From the NCBI RefSeq assembly GCF_030272615.1, contig NC_081406.1, positions 211,582,997-211,646,996 on the forward strand: a stretch of 64,000 bases of DNA, written 5' to 3'. Of this stretch, positions 50,545 through 62,599 are shown in pieces. Position numbers and translations under genes: made by a program. Under the pieces are notes generated by a model that saw only the letters and a list, made by a program, of their open reading frames with translations, did not search any database and had not been told where the DNA came from. This DNA comes from Cryptomeria japonica. Taxonomy: Eukaryota; Streptophyta; Pinopsida; Cupressales; Cupressaceae. How positions within the stretch are numbered: position 1 is the first letter of the stretch; the number at the start of each line of letters is the position of its first letter.

Positions 50545-52608
50545 ATGGTTGAAAAGAGATCCCAATTTTCTTGGAGACAACAAGATCACTCATATCAATT
50601 CATGTCTTCTTCAATGGATAACACGACCGAGTTTTAATCTAAGACAATCACAATTCCATCTAATACAACAAAAAGGAAACATCATGAAAATCCAAACATT
50701 GGTCCATAACTAAACATACAACTAGAATATGGTAGTGCTTCACCACACTTTGAACCAATTTTTGTACCAATGAAACCAGGATATGGTAGTGCTTCACCAA
50801 CTGCATCAAAAAATATGTCATCGCGTTTTAATCTGAATCATTCAAATCAAGATTACTTTCAACAAGGGTCTTCATCAAATTTTCAACTAGTCTTTCATCC
50901 AAGTTTTAGTTATGTTCAACCTGGATCACCCTCAAAATTTCAACAAGAGACGTAGTTAGGCATATAATCACTCAAAATCTAAAGATGAGAGTGATCTCTC
51001 TTCGACATAAATTTCTCAAGAATAAATTGATAAGGTAATAAATGATCCTAAGCTTGTGAAAACTTTGGATAAATTGATATTTAAGAATCCCCTAAGGTAC
51101 TTCAAATGTGTTATAAAAAAATTGACATCAAGTCTTAAGTATCGATCCATGTTGAGTGACTCAAACCTATAATTGGTTTTGGCACATCAACAAGATAATT
51201 CACTAGTAAATAATATACCCATGCCTAGCAATAGCTTACCCTCCCATCAAGAAATTACTTTTCAAGTGGCCTCCATACCTCCCATCATTCCTTCACCTCT
51301 CATAACTTCAAAAGATCAATCCAAATCCTCTCCATCAAGACACATGTCCAATGAAACCTTTCAAGATGACACCCAAGGGCTATCCATAATAGGTCTTCAA
51401 TATAATCTAATTCATGATTTAGGTCCCTTTCATGCTTCATAAATGAAAGACCCAATGTGACCATATGCTCCCATTCCAAAGAGTCCCATGTAAAGTCCAT
51501 CCCCCTCATGTCAAAATATTGATTCTTTTCTATAATTCCCATGCATATTCAAAATCATACCCAATGCCAAGAAGATAATCCACAGCACAAAGAAATGAGT
51601 CCTAAAACAAATCAAGATCAAGATCCCAAAACTTTATCATTCCATTTAATTATTGACCAAGATCCCATCCTCCCAAAATCTCATGATTATCCCACCATCG
51701 CTATCCATCCTATTCAAGATGATCCCTTTTTGTCTCAGGTCAAAAGTGTCCTTCTAAGTCATGTTGACACTCCTCTCCTAGAGTAAGATCACATTATCCC
51801 TATTATCTTTCTAAATAATCCCATTGAAAGTCATGAGGAAGGTTCCCCCAGTATGGAATATGATGATCATCCTTGTTAAGATCAAAATATCCCTTTATTC
51901 CCATGTCATAGTCCTCCATGTCCACTCAAATATCCCACCATTCCTCCTAATCTCCCTCATGATCCAAATCTAGCTCAAGATCCTACCATTCCTTATAATC
52001 CCCCTCATGATTTTGATCCACCTTATGATCCCAATATGCCTGCATAAGTTGTTCATGAACCCCTTACATGTCAAATGGGTTCCTCCACTTCTATTGGGTC
52101 TAATCTAATTTGTGATCCTATCATTCCTTCCATATTATATCCATCTCAAAATGGATTCACATCTTCTTCCCAAAGAAAAAGGTATTCCATTAATCAAAAT
52201 ATTGATCAAGGCAAACAACTAGGCCTCCATGAAAAGGGAAAATTAGAATCCCTCCATATCAGAGCACATATTGATGGTCATGGTCCTGAAAACATACCTT
52301 ATTCTCAAGAAATTGGTATTCCTACTAAATTTAAGTCCAAATATATGTCTTCCTCTTCATCCCTTCCATCCATCTTAGGTCCATACATTCCTTTATCCAC
52401 TAGTTTACAATTCACTTATCCTATCATAAATCAAAATTAGAAAAGGAACACATCTTTGAGAACCTTCCACCCATCCAAAAGACCTCCACATCATTCCTAT
52501 CTAGCCACAAGTCACATTCCTCTCCCAAGAAATTTGGGTGCCAAGCATAAAGCCCATAAGTCCATCAATCTACATACATTTAAGGATCAACATGTCCCAT
52601 CTAATTGA
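50545..52608 (+). pseudogene. Eroded Pro/Gln-rich reading frame of unknown function
   Basis: The ATG at 50545 (MVEKRSQFSWRQQDHSYQF) begins a protein-like frame that can be followed to the stop near 52608, with shifts between about 50950 and 51540. It is rich in Ser, Gln, Asn and Pro. It has a basic/hydrophobic part (DKLIFKNPLRYFKCVIKKL, about 51060-51120) and then a run of His/Asp/Pro-rich repeats at about 51640-52050 (P-T-I-P, P-H-D-P). At least eight in-frame stops are TAA or TAG in Gln-like surroundings. It may be the gag or extra ORF of an LTR retroelement that lacks pol here. No family was recognised. Confidence 0.45.
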
Positions 52609-53106
52609 CATGTAATTTTGATTTTGGTCTAATAATCTTGTCGTTGATGTCAAAATGACATGTACTGAAGGAAGGGATTAAACTGAGATGGGTTGACATG
52701 ACAGAGAGAAAAAAGAGAAATCTTTTGAGATTCCATGAGGCTAACAAACATAGAGTAGATGTGCACCTTCAAGCAAAATAGAGAGATCATGAGTAAAAGG
52801 CAAACATATCACGCGTATAAGGAACAAATCTATGCATGTAATGGTTTTGACCATTTATCCCACATTCTCTATGTGGTGGCAGTATTAAGTTCTTATATAG
52901 ACTGGTGAATATGATTTAAGTGAGGAATAGCTCACATGGTTTTGCTGCTCGACTTAGATCATGCTCAGTGCAAGGTCATCGATGAGACCTAGTGTATTCA
53001 GTGAGAGTTAATCTCAGTCTTACCGATATGGAAATGTCTCTTTAATGTGAAGAGTTGAAAGAAGCTTGTCAAGAAGACACTATGTGTTAATCTTAGAGGA
53101 TTTGAT
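52609..53106. other. No gene seen; left flank of copia element A
   Basis: A stretch of about 500 bp without a coding frame. It contains TTGTCGTTGATGTCAAAATG, which resembles parts of copia LTRs, and ends at the LTR of element A. Confidence 0.35.
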
Positions 53107-54586
53107 TAATACTGAGAGGGGGGGTGAATCAATATTAACAAAAAATTGAAATCTGAAAATCAACCTTATAAAACTTTCACCAAATCAAATAATAACCAAC
53201 AAAAGTCATTTACCAATTCCAGTATTTGTTGATAATCATTTTCTAAACTGATTTATCAATTCTGCACATTGAGTGTTCATTAACCATGCATTAACTGAAA
53301 ATAAAACATAACAACACATAAAAACATTCACCATATGAACACCATGTTTTTCAAGTGGAAGCCCAAATAGGGAAAAACCACGATGGAAATTGGTACGCAC
53401 TAAAATTGTGCACTCTTTTGGAATGCGCCCTATTAGAAGCTTAGCCCGATTATAAGTTTACAATGATGCCTTATTAGAAGCATACCATGTTAGGAGTCAC
53501 CCGATTAAGGGATTTAATCTGATGAGCCTTGTTAGGAGATTTGATCTGTTAGTATCGATCTCACAAGAGGATTTAGAACTCAAATGTTGAGCCACCCTAT
53601 TAGGGGATTTACAATGTAAGGCCTGTTAGGACCTACCCAGTTAAGGGATTTTGACTGCTGCAACTATTAGGGAACAAAATTGAATGATTAGATCCAATTC
53701 TGCTCTAAACCTGCAACGTTCTGATAGATTTCTCACACTCTAGTTTGGCTTCACACTCTTCTCAAAACCACTGACACAAAAATTATCAACTAAACCAACA
53801 TAAATAACCTTTACAACTAGGTCAGTTACTAAACCCTAGATACATCAAGAATTTATAATATAGATCATCACAAATCATATCAGATCATCAAAAATTTTAC
53901 AAGATAATATCAATTGTTGAGTGATTGTAACTCATCACAACAACTCAATCTAATACAAAGTCAAACCCTTAGAACACTCTACTAAACACTTCACTGATTA
54001 CCAAGAAATTCCATCTTCAAATGCACCAAAACATGAACTCATCCATCTACGTAGGTTGTACCACGTCACCTCCAACATTTGAACTTAATAAAGATCACCG
54101 CCAAACCAAAAATTATCATTACTGGTTAAGTGAATTCTTTATCGGTCCTTAAACCCTTCTTAAACCTTAGAAAAATTATGACAGAAATCATAAACATGAC
54201 TTCTTGTGACCAAAACATGACGTGGTCCTGGTCAAATACATATTACAATGATACAAACTCACATTCCAAACTGCAACACTTCAATCATCACCAATCGCTA
54301 GATCTAATGAAAATATTTCCTCATTTACCGGTTAAGGTCCTAATTCCTAGTTTCCTATTTCTTTACTGGTTAGCTCTTTTCGGTAGACCAAAAATACTAA
54401 GATGAAAAAATACAACATAGTAAAAATTAGTTGCCATCAACGAAAACATAAATAACTGATCAATGTCATCAAGCCAATCAATCTCAATTTCTTCATCACA
54501 ACTCAACTATATCATCACCAATAATCCTATACTGGTTCAACCAACATTATCCATCTGCATCATCAGTTATGCCAATCATGCCAACA
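53107..54586 (-). repeat. 3' LTR of copia element A
   Basis: On the minus strand it starts TGTTGGCATGATTGG directly after a polypurine tract and ends near ...CCCCCTCTCAGTA. The G-tract GAGAGGGGGGGTGAATCA near the left edge and the block GGAAAAACCAC(G)(A/G)TGG near 53371-53390 recur in the other LTRs of this family at 57714 and 60977. No target-site duplication could be confirmed. Confidence 0.75.
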
Positions 54587-54600
54587 TTCTACCCCTTTGG
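54587..54600 (-). promoter_or_regulatory. Polypurine tract of copia element A
   Basis: CCAAAGGGGTAGAA on the minus strand, next to the TGTTGG start of the 3' LTR and preceded by ATCAATG, the arrangement usual in this type of plant copia element. Confidence 0.75.
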
Positions 54601-54949
54601 CATTGATGGCAATACCAACATATTAAAATGTCAACTACACTCATCATGTTGCACTATTATGAAACTTCTCTGCTGCACTTCACTCTTATGTCGGTTCTTC
54701 TCTTCCATCTACTCTAATTCTTTTCCTCCGGAACTAATACATCTCCCCCTATCTATTATAGTTCATCTCCTCCTTTGACAACAATTCCAAAGGTGCATAT
54801 CAAAATTGTTGTTGTTGTCTTCAACATCTCTGCAAATCTCATTTAAGCTACTCCCCTTGCAGAGTAGCCACCATTTCATCAATCCATAGTAAAAAATTTT
54901 CAATAAGCATATTGGATTGATGCATCTCCTGCATCTTAGTTTTTCTTGT

Positions 54950-57713
54950 GTAGGGGTCTGGCCCCTAATTTACTTCTGAGGTACTCAAAGGTAGTCTTTG
55001 ACAATGATTTTGTAAATATGTTTGCTAACTACTCTTTTCTTTTCACATACTCCATTCTGACTTGTTTCTCCTGTAATCTCTCCCTTAGAAATTGATATTT
55101 CAATTCTATGTGTTTAGTTCTTGCATGTAATACAAGATTTTTTGAAATATTAATTGCATTTGTATTGTCACAATAAATAGTTATCGGTTCAGACATATCA
55201 AATTTAAAACCTTCTAACACATGTCTCATCTAGATTGCCTTTGTGCAATCTATGGATGCTCCAACATACTCTGCCTCTACTATTGACTATGAAACACAAT
55301 TTTTTCTTTTTACTTGTCCAAGAAACCAATCTACCTCCAAGAATAAAAGCTCCACCGATAGTACTTTTCTGGTCATCAACATTGTCTTCCCAGTCTGCAT
55401 TAGTAAACACATTCAAAGAAAAATCTCCTTTAGAAGGATGCCATAAACCATAATCTACTATTCCTTTCAAGTACCAGAATATCCTTTTCACCTCTACCAA
55501 GTGAGTTTCCTTGGGATCTTTTTGAAATCTAGTAACCAAACCAACAACATGTGCAATATCAGGCCTACTATGAACAACATAATGCAACTTACCAATCATT
55601 GACCTATATTATTTCTCATCAATAGAGTGTGAATCATCCTATTTTGACAATTTATAGCTTGTCACCATCGGAGTACCAACCAGTTTACAATCTTCCATGC
55701 CAAATATTTTTAACACTTCCTTTACATACTTACTCTAACAAACAAATAGTCCACCATCCAATTGCTGGACCTGCAACCCAATGAAAAATTTAATCTCACC
55801 AATAAGAGACATATCAAATTCTTTCTTCATCTCCTCAGCAAAAGCCATACATAAATCATCATCACCTCCAAAAATTATATCATCCACAAATACTTCAGAT
55901 ATCAACACTTTGTCTCCATCAGTCTTAAGATATATGTTACTATCCTCACTGATACGCTGGAATCCTATCTTGATCAGGTGTTCATGTAATCTTTCAAACC
56001 ATGCTCTCAATGCCTACTTCATTCCATACAGTGCCTTATGTAACTTGCAAACCATATCTTTATCCTCAGACAAATCAAATCCATTTGGTTGTTCTATATA
56101 CACTTCTTCCTCAAGGATTCCATTAAGAAAAGTAGATTTAACATCCATCTAGTAGACCTTAAATCTTTTAAATGCAGCATAAGCAAGTAACATTCTTACA
56201 CCTTCCAATCTTGCTACCATTGCAAAGGTTTCTCCATAATCTTCTCCTTCTTCTTGTGCATAGCCTTTGCATATTAACCTTTCTTTATTCCTGACAACCT
56301 TCCTTCTTCATTCAGCTTGTTTCTAAAGACCCATTTAGTGTCAATCACTTTCTTCATTTACCAGTTGGGCACCTATTTTTGCATTATTATGTTCATCATC
56401 CTTTTGCACTTTTGGTTCTATAAACACACATTTTTCTTCATCTTTATCAGGTTCAGATCTGCTGATCTCATTAGGTTTCTTAAAGATTTAATCAATCTTA
56501 ACATTTATACTCTCAATGATCTTCTTAGTTCTCTTGTTATAACATTTGAAAGCCTTGCTCTTTGTAGAGTAACCAAGAAATAAACCTTCATCACACTTAG
56601 CATCAAATTTTCTAGTGAAATCATCACTTTTAATGAAACATTTACTGCCATTTTTTTAAAAATAACTTAAATTAGGAGTCTTTCCATGCCATAATTCATA
56701 AGGTATTTTGTTGTCACCTCTCTTGACAAGTACCCGGTTCAAAGTGTAAACAACAATGCTAACTGGTTCTCTCCAAAACATCTTTGATACTTCACCTTGA
56801 ATCAACATGGTTCTAGCAGCTTCAACAATTATTTTATTCATTCTCTTTGCTATCCCATTCTGTTGTGGAGTTCTAGGAGCTGACATCTGCCTCTTGATTC
56901 CCTATTCATCACAAAACTTCACAAACACATCAAAAGTAAATTCTCCTCCCTAGTCTCTTTCTCAACTAAAGCTTTAAATGCTTTGTATTTACTGAATGCC
57001 TCAGACTTTTGTCTTAGAAAAGTTACCCACATCATCTTGGAAAAATCATCAGTGAAAATCATAAAATATCTATCACCATAATATCTCTTAGTCCTCATAG
57101 GACCACAAAGATCAGTATGAACTAGATCAATAATATTATCTGAAGAGAAAGAATTACTCTTAAAAGATACAAAATTTATCTTACCCATCTGACAGTCCTT
57201 ACATAACACATTATCCAGTTTAACAAGCTGGGGAAAATTCACATGACAAAACCTCTTGTGTCATAACCCACTATCTTCAATCTTTGCCGCCAAACAACTA
57301 TTCACATTAGTATTCAGATGAGAAAGATTACCTCTTGTCTGTTTTCCAGTAGCAATCAATTCTCCATTACTTCCAAGAATCTTGCACACTCCAATCTTAA
57401 ATTCAAGAAGATATCCCTTATCATTTAATTGACCAACACTCAAAAGGTTATGTTTTAATCCATCAACCCAAAAGACATCACCTGCATTAATTTTTCCATT
57501 TGGTGAAATAGATCCTTTACCTTTAACCATGCAAGGTGAGTTGTTACCAAACCTTACTATACCTCCATCAAATTCTTCAAAGGATAAGAACTTGTTTCTA
57601 TAACCAGTCATGTGGTGTGAGCAACCACTATCTATTATCCATTCATCACTGCTATCCATGTGAGATACCAATTCCTTTTCTGATAACTTAATGGTGAACG
57701 AATAGTATCAAAT
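54950..57713 (-). pseudogene. Ty1/copia pol polyprotein, element A, degraded
   Basis: Order on the minus strand: protease WIIDSGCSHHMTG and gag-pre-integrase (57671-57261), integrase (57242-56656: CKDCQMGKI, HTDLCGPM, FTDDFSKMMWV, SAPRTPQQNG), RT (about 56340-55620, catalytic FVDDIIFGG near 55870) and RNase H (55599-55029: NADW, CDNTNAINISKN, ARTKHIELKYQF). Gag is missing between the protease and the neighbouring LTR. A one-base shift lies near 56940. Stops interrupt conserved Gln positions: KVY*MDVK near 56148, MK*ALRAW near 56014, KE*LANIFTK at 55029-55031. Element B has Gln at the first two and the same TAG at the third. The copy is inactive. Confidence 0.85.
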
Positions 57714-59184
57714 CGGTATTGAGAGGGGGGGGTGAATCAGTACAGGCAAAAAATCAACCTTAAACTAGTTTGCCAACTAACACTTGTGCACTGATAGACA
57801 AACAACAACACCGGTCCTTCAACAGAGTTCAACTAGCAAAACCCAGTGTAACTAAGATAAGTAAAGACTAGTTGACACTTATCTTCTCATATAATCTAAC
57901 TCTTCATTCCCATTTCACTCTAATGCATGAACAAGCAATCTACCATCAAAGATGTACATATTATAGCAAGATCAACATGCATCACCACTTAATCAAAAAA
58001 CAATCATAACATCACACATGACTGACATATTTTTCATGTGGAAACCCAACTGGGAAAAACCACGGTGGGGATGAATACCCACAAGCTTGTTTTTGAACTC
58101 TTTGGAAGTCCACTCTATTAGGAGCCTTGTTCGATTAAAGATAGATACAATAGGCTCTGTTAGGAACCGATCCTGTTAGGGATCACCCGATTAAGGGATG
58201 GCTACAATACCTGGTTAAGGGTTAAACCCTATTAAGGGTACCTTGTTAGAGGATTTCAAGAACTCAATAGCTAAAGGATATCAATGACTTAGTAGCTTCG
58301 AGTTACCCTATTAGAGGATTTTCAACAAGCTAGTTAAGGATACCCTGTTAGGGGATTTCACAACTCTTGAAGTAGCCAAAGATCAATAGGTATATCAATG
58401 ACCTGATAATAGCACTCAATGCAAATGTAGATCCGCTTAAGCTCCTCTTCATCTTCTGCACTTACACTCTTCAGATATGACTTCTCTCCTCTAGTCTGGC
58501 AAGAATCGTGTATCTCTTCTCTTAGATACACACACACAACTTTTGCCAACAACCTCTAAAAGAATCACAACATTGACCTTATAGGACAACAGACATGTTG
58601 GTAGCATAAACCCTAAACCCTAGACCTGTTAGGTTAAGGAATTCAAATGGTTCAATCCTGACTGTTGATCATACTGTATTGAATGCAATAGTCTTGATCC
58701 AATCTCAAGACATTCTCCATCATTTTTTTTCCACTGATTTCATGGCGGCTGATAACCCATCACACGTTATCACCATTTACAGACTTCACACATTCCCAAG
58801 GTAGATAGGAACACTCTTCTTTATGCAGGATCCTTCACGCGCACAAGGCTTATGTGGCAACACTATCTATTCTTTTTTATCATGCTAACTTCATCACATA
58901 AAGATCACTGATTGAGTCACACAGGCTTGAGATACTCCAACCAGAAATCCTAAAGTGGAAACTACCTACCAACCGGTAGTCATACAATGCTTCCATGTGT
59001 CGGTTCCCATGACTACATGTTGATTCACCTTGACATGTCGGTTCACCTTGAGAAAATATACCACTTTACTTTGGCATATATAACGGTTCTCACATATGTC
59101 GGTTCTCTCTTCATATCACATATTGACATCTTTGACAACATACAATATCATTATGTCCTCATACCGGTTCACATAATGCCAACA
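57714..59184 (-). repeat. LTR of the same copia family, between gag and protease of element A
   Basis: It starts (minus strand) TGTTGGCATTATGTG at 59184 and ends near CCCCCCTCTCAATACC at 57714. About 1.47 kb, clearly homologous to the LTRs at 53107 and 60977. It lies directly between a gag fragment (59185-59511) and the protease of element A. I found no target-site duplication (the flanks are CAAAT and TTTTC), so it may be the 5' LTR of A, with gag lost, next to another copy, or an insertion followed by rearrangement. Confidence 0.75.
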
Positions 59185-59511
59185 TTTTCATCCATCAAAT
59201 CTTCCTTCACATCAACAAAGACTATCTCCTCATTGTCATCTTCTTCTGATTCTTCATCAGTCATACCTTCATCCAGTGCAACATAGCATTTCTTCTTTAA
59301 TTTGACTTTAAATTTCCTAAACTTTTCCTTTTTATCACTGTTAGGACAATTTGCAGCAATGTGTCCAATCTTATTGTAGGAAAAACATTTTAGAGGAAGT
59401 TTACCTTTGTACTTACTGGTGCCTCTAGGAAATCTTTTAGCTAATAGTGCCTCAAGTTCCATCAAATGATCTTCATCATCACCATCAACTATGCTACCTC
59501 CATGACTAGAC
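59185..59511 (-). pseudogene. Ty1/copia gag C-terminal fragment with zinc knuckle
   Basis: The minus-strand frame carries SHGGSIVDGDDEDHLMELEA, then a knuckle CFSYNKIGHIAANC. The second Cys is Tyr (TGT/TGC changed to TAC), which would destroy zinc binding. A Lys/Glu/Asp-rich tail follows. The fragment is cut at 59184 by one LTR and at 59512 by another in the opposite orientation. Confidence 0.75.
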
Positions 59512-59512
59512 T

Positions 59513-60976
59513 GTTGGCATTTGGCATAACTGATGCAATTGAAGTTGGATAACTACACCGATAAAGGATAGAAGTCTATTTGTGATGAAGAGATTGAGAT
59601 TCTATGAATATATGACATGGTAAGTTATTTGTGTTATCATTGCTAGCAACTGATGTTCCCGATGTTTTGTTTTGACATCTAAGTGATTTGGTTTATTGGA
59701 AGACAGTGTTTACCGACAGTGAGCTAAAGTATATGGAATAGGACTTTAATCGGTAAAGAAGAATTGTTTTGATTGGATCGATCGATTGGCGATGATTGAT
59801 GATTTGCAGTTTGGATGGTGAACTTGTATCATGGAAAGATGTATATGACTAGAACCAGAAATTGTGATGATTACTGGAAGACGTGTTTCAAATTTTTGAT
59901 GAAGTTTTACTAAGGTTTTAGTAGGGTTTAAGGACCAGTGAAGAAATTATCAAACCAATAATGATTTATGTTATGACGGTGATCGACGGTGAGTCTGCAT
60001 GAAGTTGATAACACGACACAACCCACGTGAAAGATTTAATCGCTGTTTTGGCATGATTCAAGGAAGATTTTCTTGGGAATCAATGAAACACTTAGTAGAG
60101 TATTTTTAGGATACAGATCAGATTTTCGTGATGAGTTATGCTCAACCAATAGTTGATATTGCATTGTAATTCATTTTAATGATCTATGATGATCTTTTGT
60201 AATCTAATTGTAAATTCATGATGTAATTAGGTTTTGTGGTCGACCTAGTTGAGATAGCTATTTATGTTGACACAGTTGATGTTTATTGTGTCGTTGGTCT
60301 TAGAGATTATGTTAAGCTGTCCAAGTGAAGTGTGAGATCTTCTTGAGAGTTTCTGAGTGTTGAGTATAACTAGATCTGATCAAGAAAGCAGAGAAGTGCA
60401 AGTAAATAGATCATTTTCTTACTGTTGATCCCTAGTACTTGCAGCAAGTTAAATCCCTTAATCGGGTAGGTTCTAACAATCCTTAAACATTTAATTCTCC
60501 TAACAGGGAAGCTCTCAAAAGAGTTTTAAATCCTCTTATGAGGTTGATCCTAACATATCATCAAGCTCCTAATCGGGTTGCAGGGAAAATCCCATAATTG
60601 GGTGACTCCTAATAGGGTCCACTCTTAACCGGGCATATTGTAAGATCCTAACAGGGCACACTTCAAAAGAGTACAAATATTTGTGGGTGCCAACTCCCAC
60701 CATGGTTTTTTCCCTATTTGGGTTTCCACATCAAAAACTTATGGTGTTCATGTGTGGAATGTTTTTCATGTGATGTTCTTGTTTATATTTCATTTCATGC
60801 ATTATTTCTGAGACACTAGTTATTATGTTTTATTAGAGGCTACTGGTACTAATAAGAAGTTGTTTGAGAAAGTATTTGATCTTATTGATAAGGTTAATGA
60901 GTTGGTAATTGATCAATTTTATATGATTAATTTGGTGGTGAATGATGGATAATGATGAACAACAAATACCCTAACT
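59513..60976 (+). repeat. Related copia LTR in plus orientation, truncated
   Basis: It starts TGTTGGCATTTGGC at 59513 and shows the family landmarks in reverse order compared with its neighbours, including CCCACCATGG...CCCTATTTGGGTTTCCACAT near 60697-60731. The conserved C-tract end (CCCCCCTCTCAGTA) is missing; the sequence runs into the LTR of element B at 60977. It is more diverged from the other three LTRs than they are from one another. Confidence 0.6.
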
Positions 60977-62382
60977 GGTACTGAGAGGGGGGGGGTGAAT
61001 CAGTACATACAAAAACTTCACCACAACTTATCAAGTTAAAAAAATGCTAACCTGTTGTCTTCATTACTAAACTTAACCATGACAATACTGGTTAAACACA
61101 GTAAGACTTCAGACAACTTAAACCTATAAAACTGGATGCTTCAAATATCACTCAATACTTGATAACTACTTCACCCATAAACATATGCATGAGATGTATC
61201 ACTGATATCATAACCATTAGCTCTACAAGCATAATTACCTAAACAAAGAATACTTAATCATCACATGAAAAATGCACAACTCATGACACACAATTTTTTC
61301 ACGTGGAAACCCAAATGGGAAAAACCACGGTGGGGATGAATACCCACAAGCTTGTTTTGAACTCTTTTGAAGTCCTATCTGTTAGGAGCCTAGTTCGGTT
61401 AAAGACTTTACAATAAGGTTTTGTTAGGAACCAATCGTGTTAAAGATCACTTGGTTAAGGGATGGCTATATACCCTGTTAAAGGTTGAAAACCTGCTAAA
61501 GGTTACCTTGCTAGAGGATTTAATGAACTCAATGAACTTGAGTCACCTGGTTATAGGTTTTACAATAAGCTTGTTAAAGCTACCTAGCAAAGGGATTTTC
61601 CTTTTGTTAAAATGGTTAGAAGACAATAGGTAAAATTTTGATCTAATAACAACACTATATGCTAAGGTAGATCCTTTTCAGTTCCTCTACTCTACAATCA
61701 CACTGTAGTTTTCACTCATTGGTCTGGAAAGTACCTCATCACTTAGATACACACACAAATTTTTGCCAACTCTTACAATAACAAACATCATCAACCTTAT
61801 AGACAACAATTAGGTTGGTAACATAAACCCTAAACCCTAAGTATTTAGGTTTACTATTACAAGCAGTTCAATCCTGACCATCCAAACACATTACATAGAA
61901 TGAAACAATCTCAAATAGATCATAAATCATTCTGCATCATCCATTCTTCAGCACACATAGAAATCAGTAACCCATCAAGCTTTCTTCTCATACCGCTAAG
62001 AAGAATGTTCATTCCCAAGGTAGACATTAGATGCAATCAATCTTCTTATGCAAAACCCTCAAGGAAATCCTTCACGTGCACAAAAGTAATGTGGCATCTC
62101 TATCTCATCATTATCTCTTAGCTAACTCATCACAAAATATCATCACTTGCATTGCACAATCTAGATTGCCAAACCGGAAACCCTAGAGCTGAGACTACCA
62201 ACCGATAGTCACACTTAGTGAAACCCTGATACTGGTTCACTACATCTCTTCATACTGATTCTCCAACTTGATCATCAATAAAAAATTCTTCCAATCTTCA
62301 TACTAGTTGACCTATACTTATTGACATCAATGATAACATATATTATTATCATATTATCATACTGGTTCATCATATGCCAACA
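60977..62382 (-). repeat. 3' LTR of copia element B
   Basis: On the plus strand it starts TGGTACTGAGAGGGGGGGGG and ends ATATGCCAACA, 1406 bp. A polypurine tract follows at once. The left flank CTAAC would be half of a duplication whose partner lies outside the window. Confidence 0.8.
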
Positions 62383-62396
62383 ATCTTCCCCTTTGG
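62383..62396 (-). promoter_or_regulatory. Polypurine tract of copia element B
   Basis: CCAAAGGGGAAGAT on the minus strand, immediately before the TGTTGG of the 3' LTR. It corresponds to the tract at 54587-54600. Confidence 0.8.
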
Positions 62397-62599
62397 CATT
62401 GATGACAATACTCAGTGTAGCATTGCAACTAAATACATCATAAACCAGTGCATCTAAAATATCTTCATCAGATATCTTCTCCCCTATCATACATCATAGA
62501 CAAGCTTCCATAGTCCACTATGTTGTTCCCCCTATGGAGTAGCATCCTTCAACACATCAATCCTAAAAGATTTGTCATTGTATTATCTGGCTGATGTAG

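Noticed and set aside
58600-58630. CCCTAAA-like runs here and near 24360 and 61830 as interstitial telomere repeats
   Set aside because: There are only two or three imperfect units at each place, and the 58.6 and 61.8 kb copies sit at the same point of homologous LTRs.
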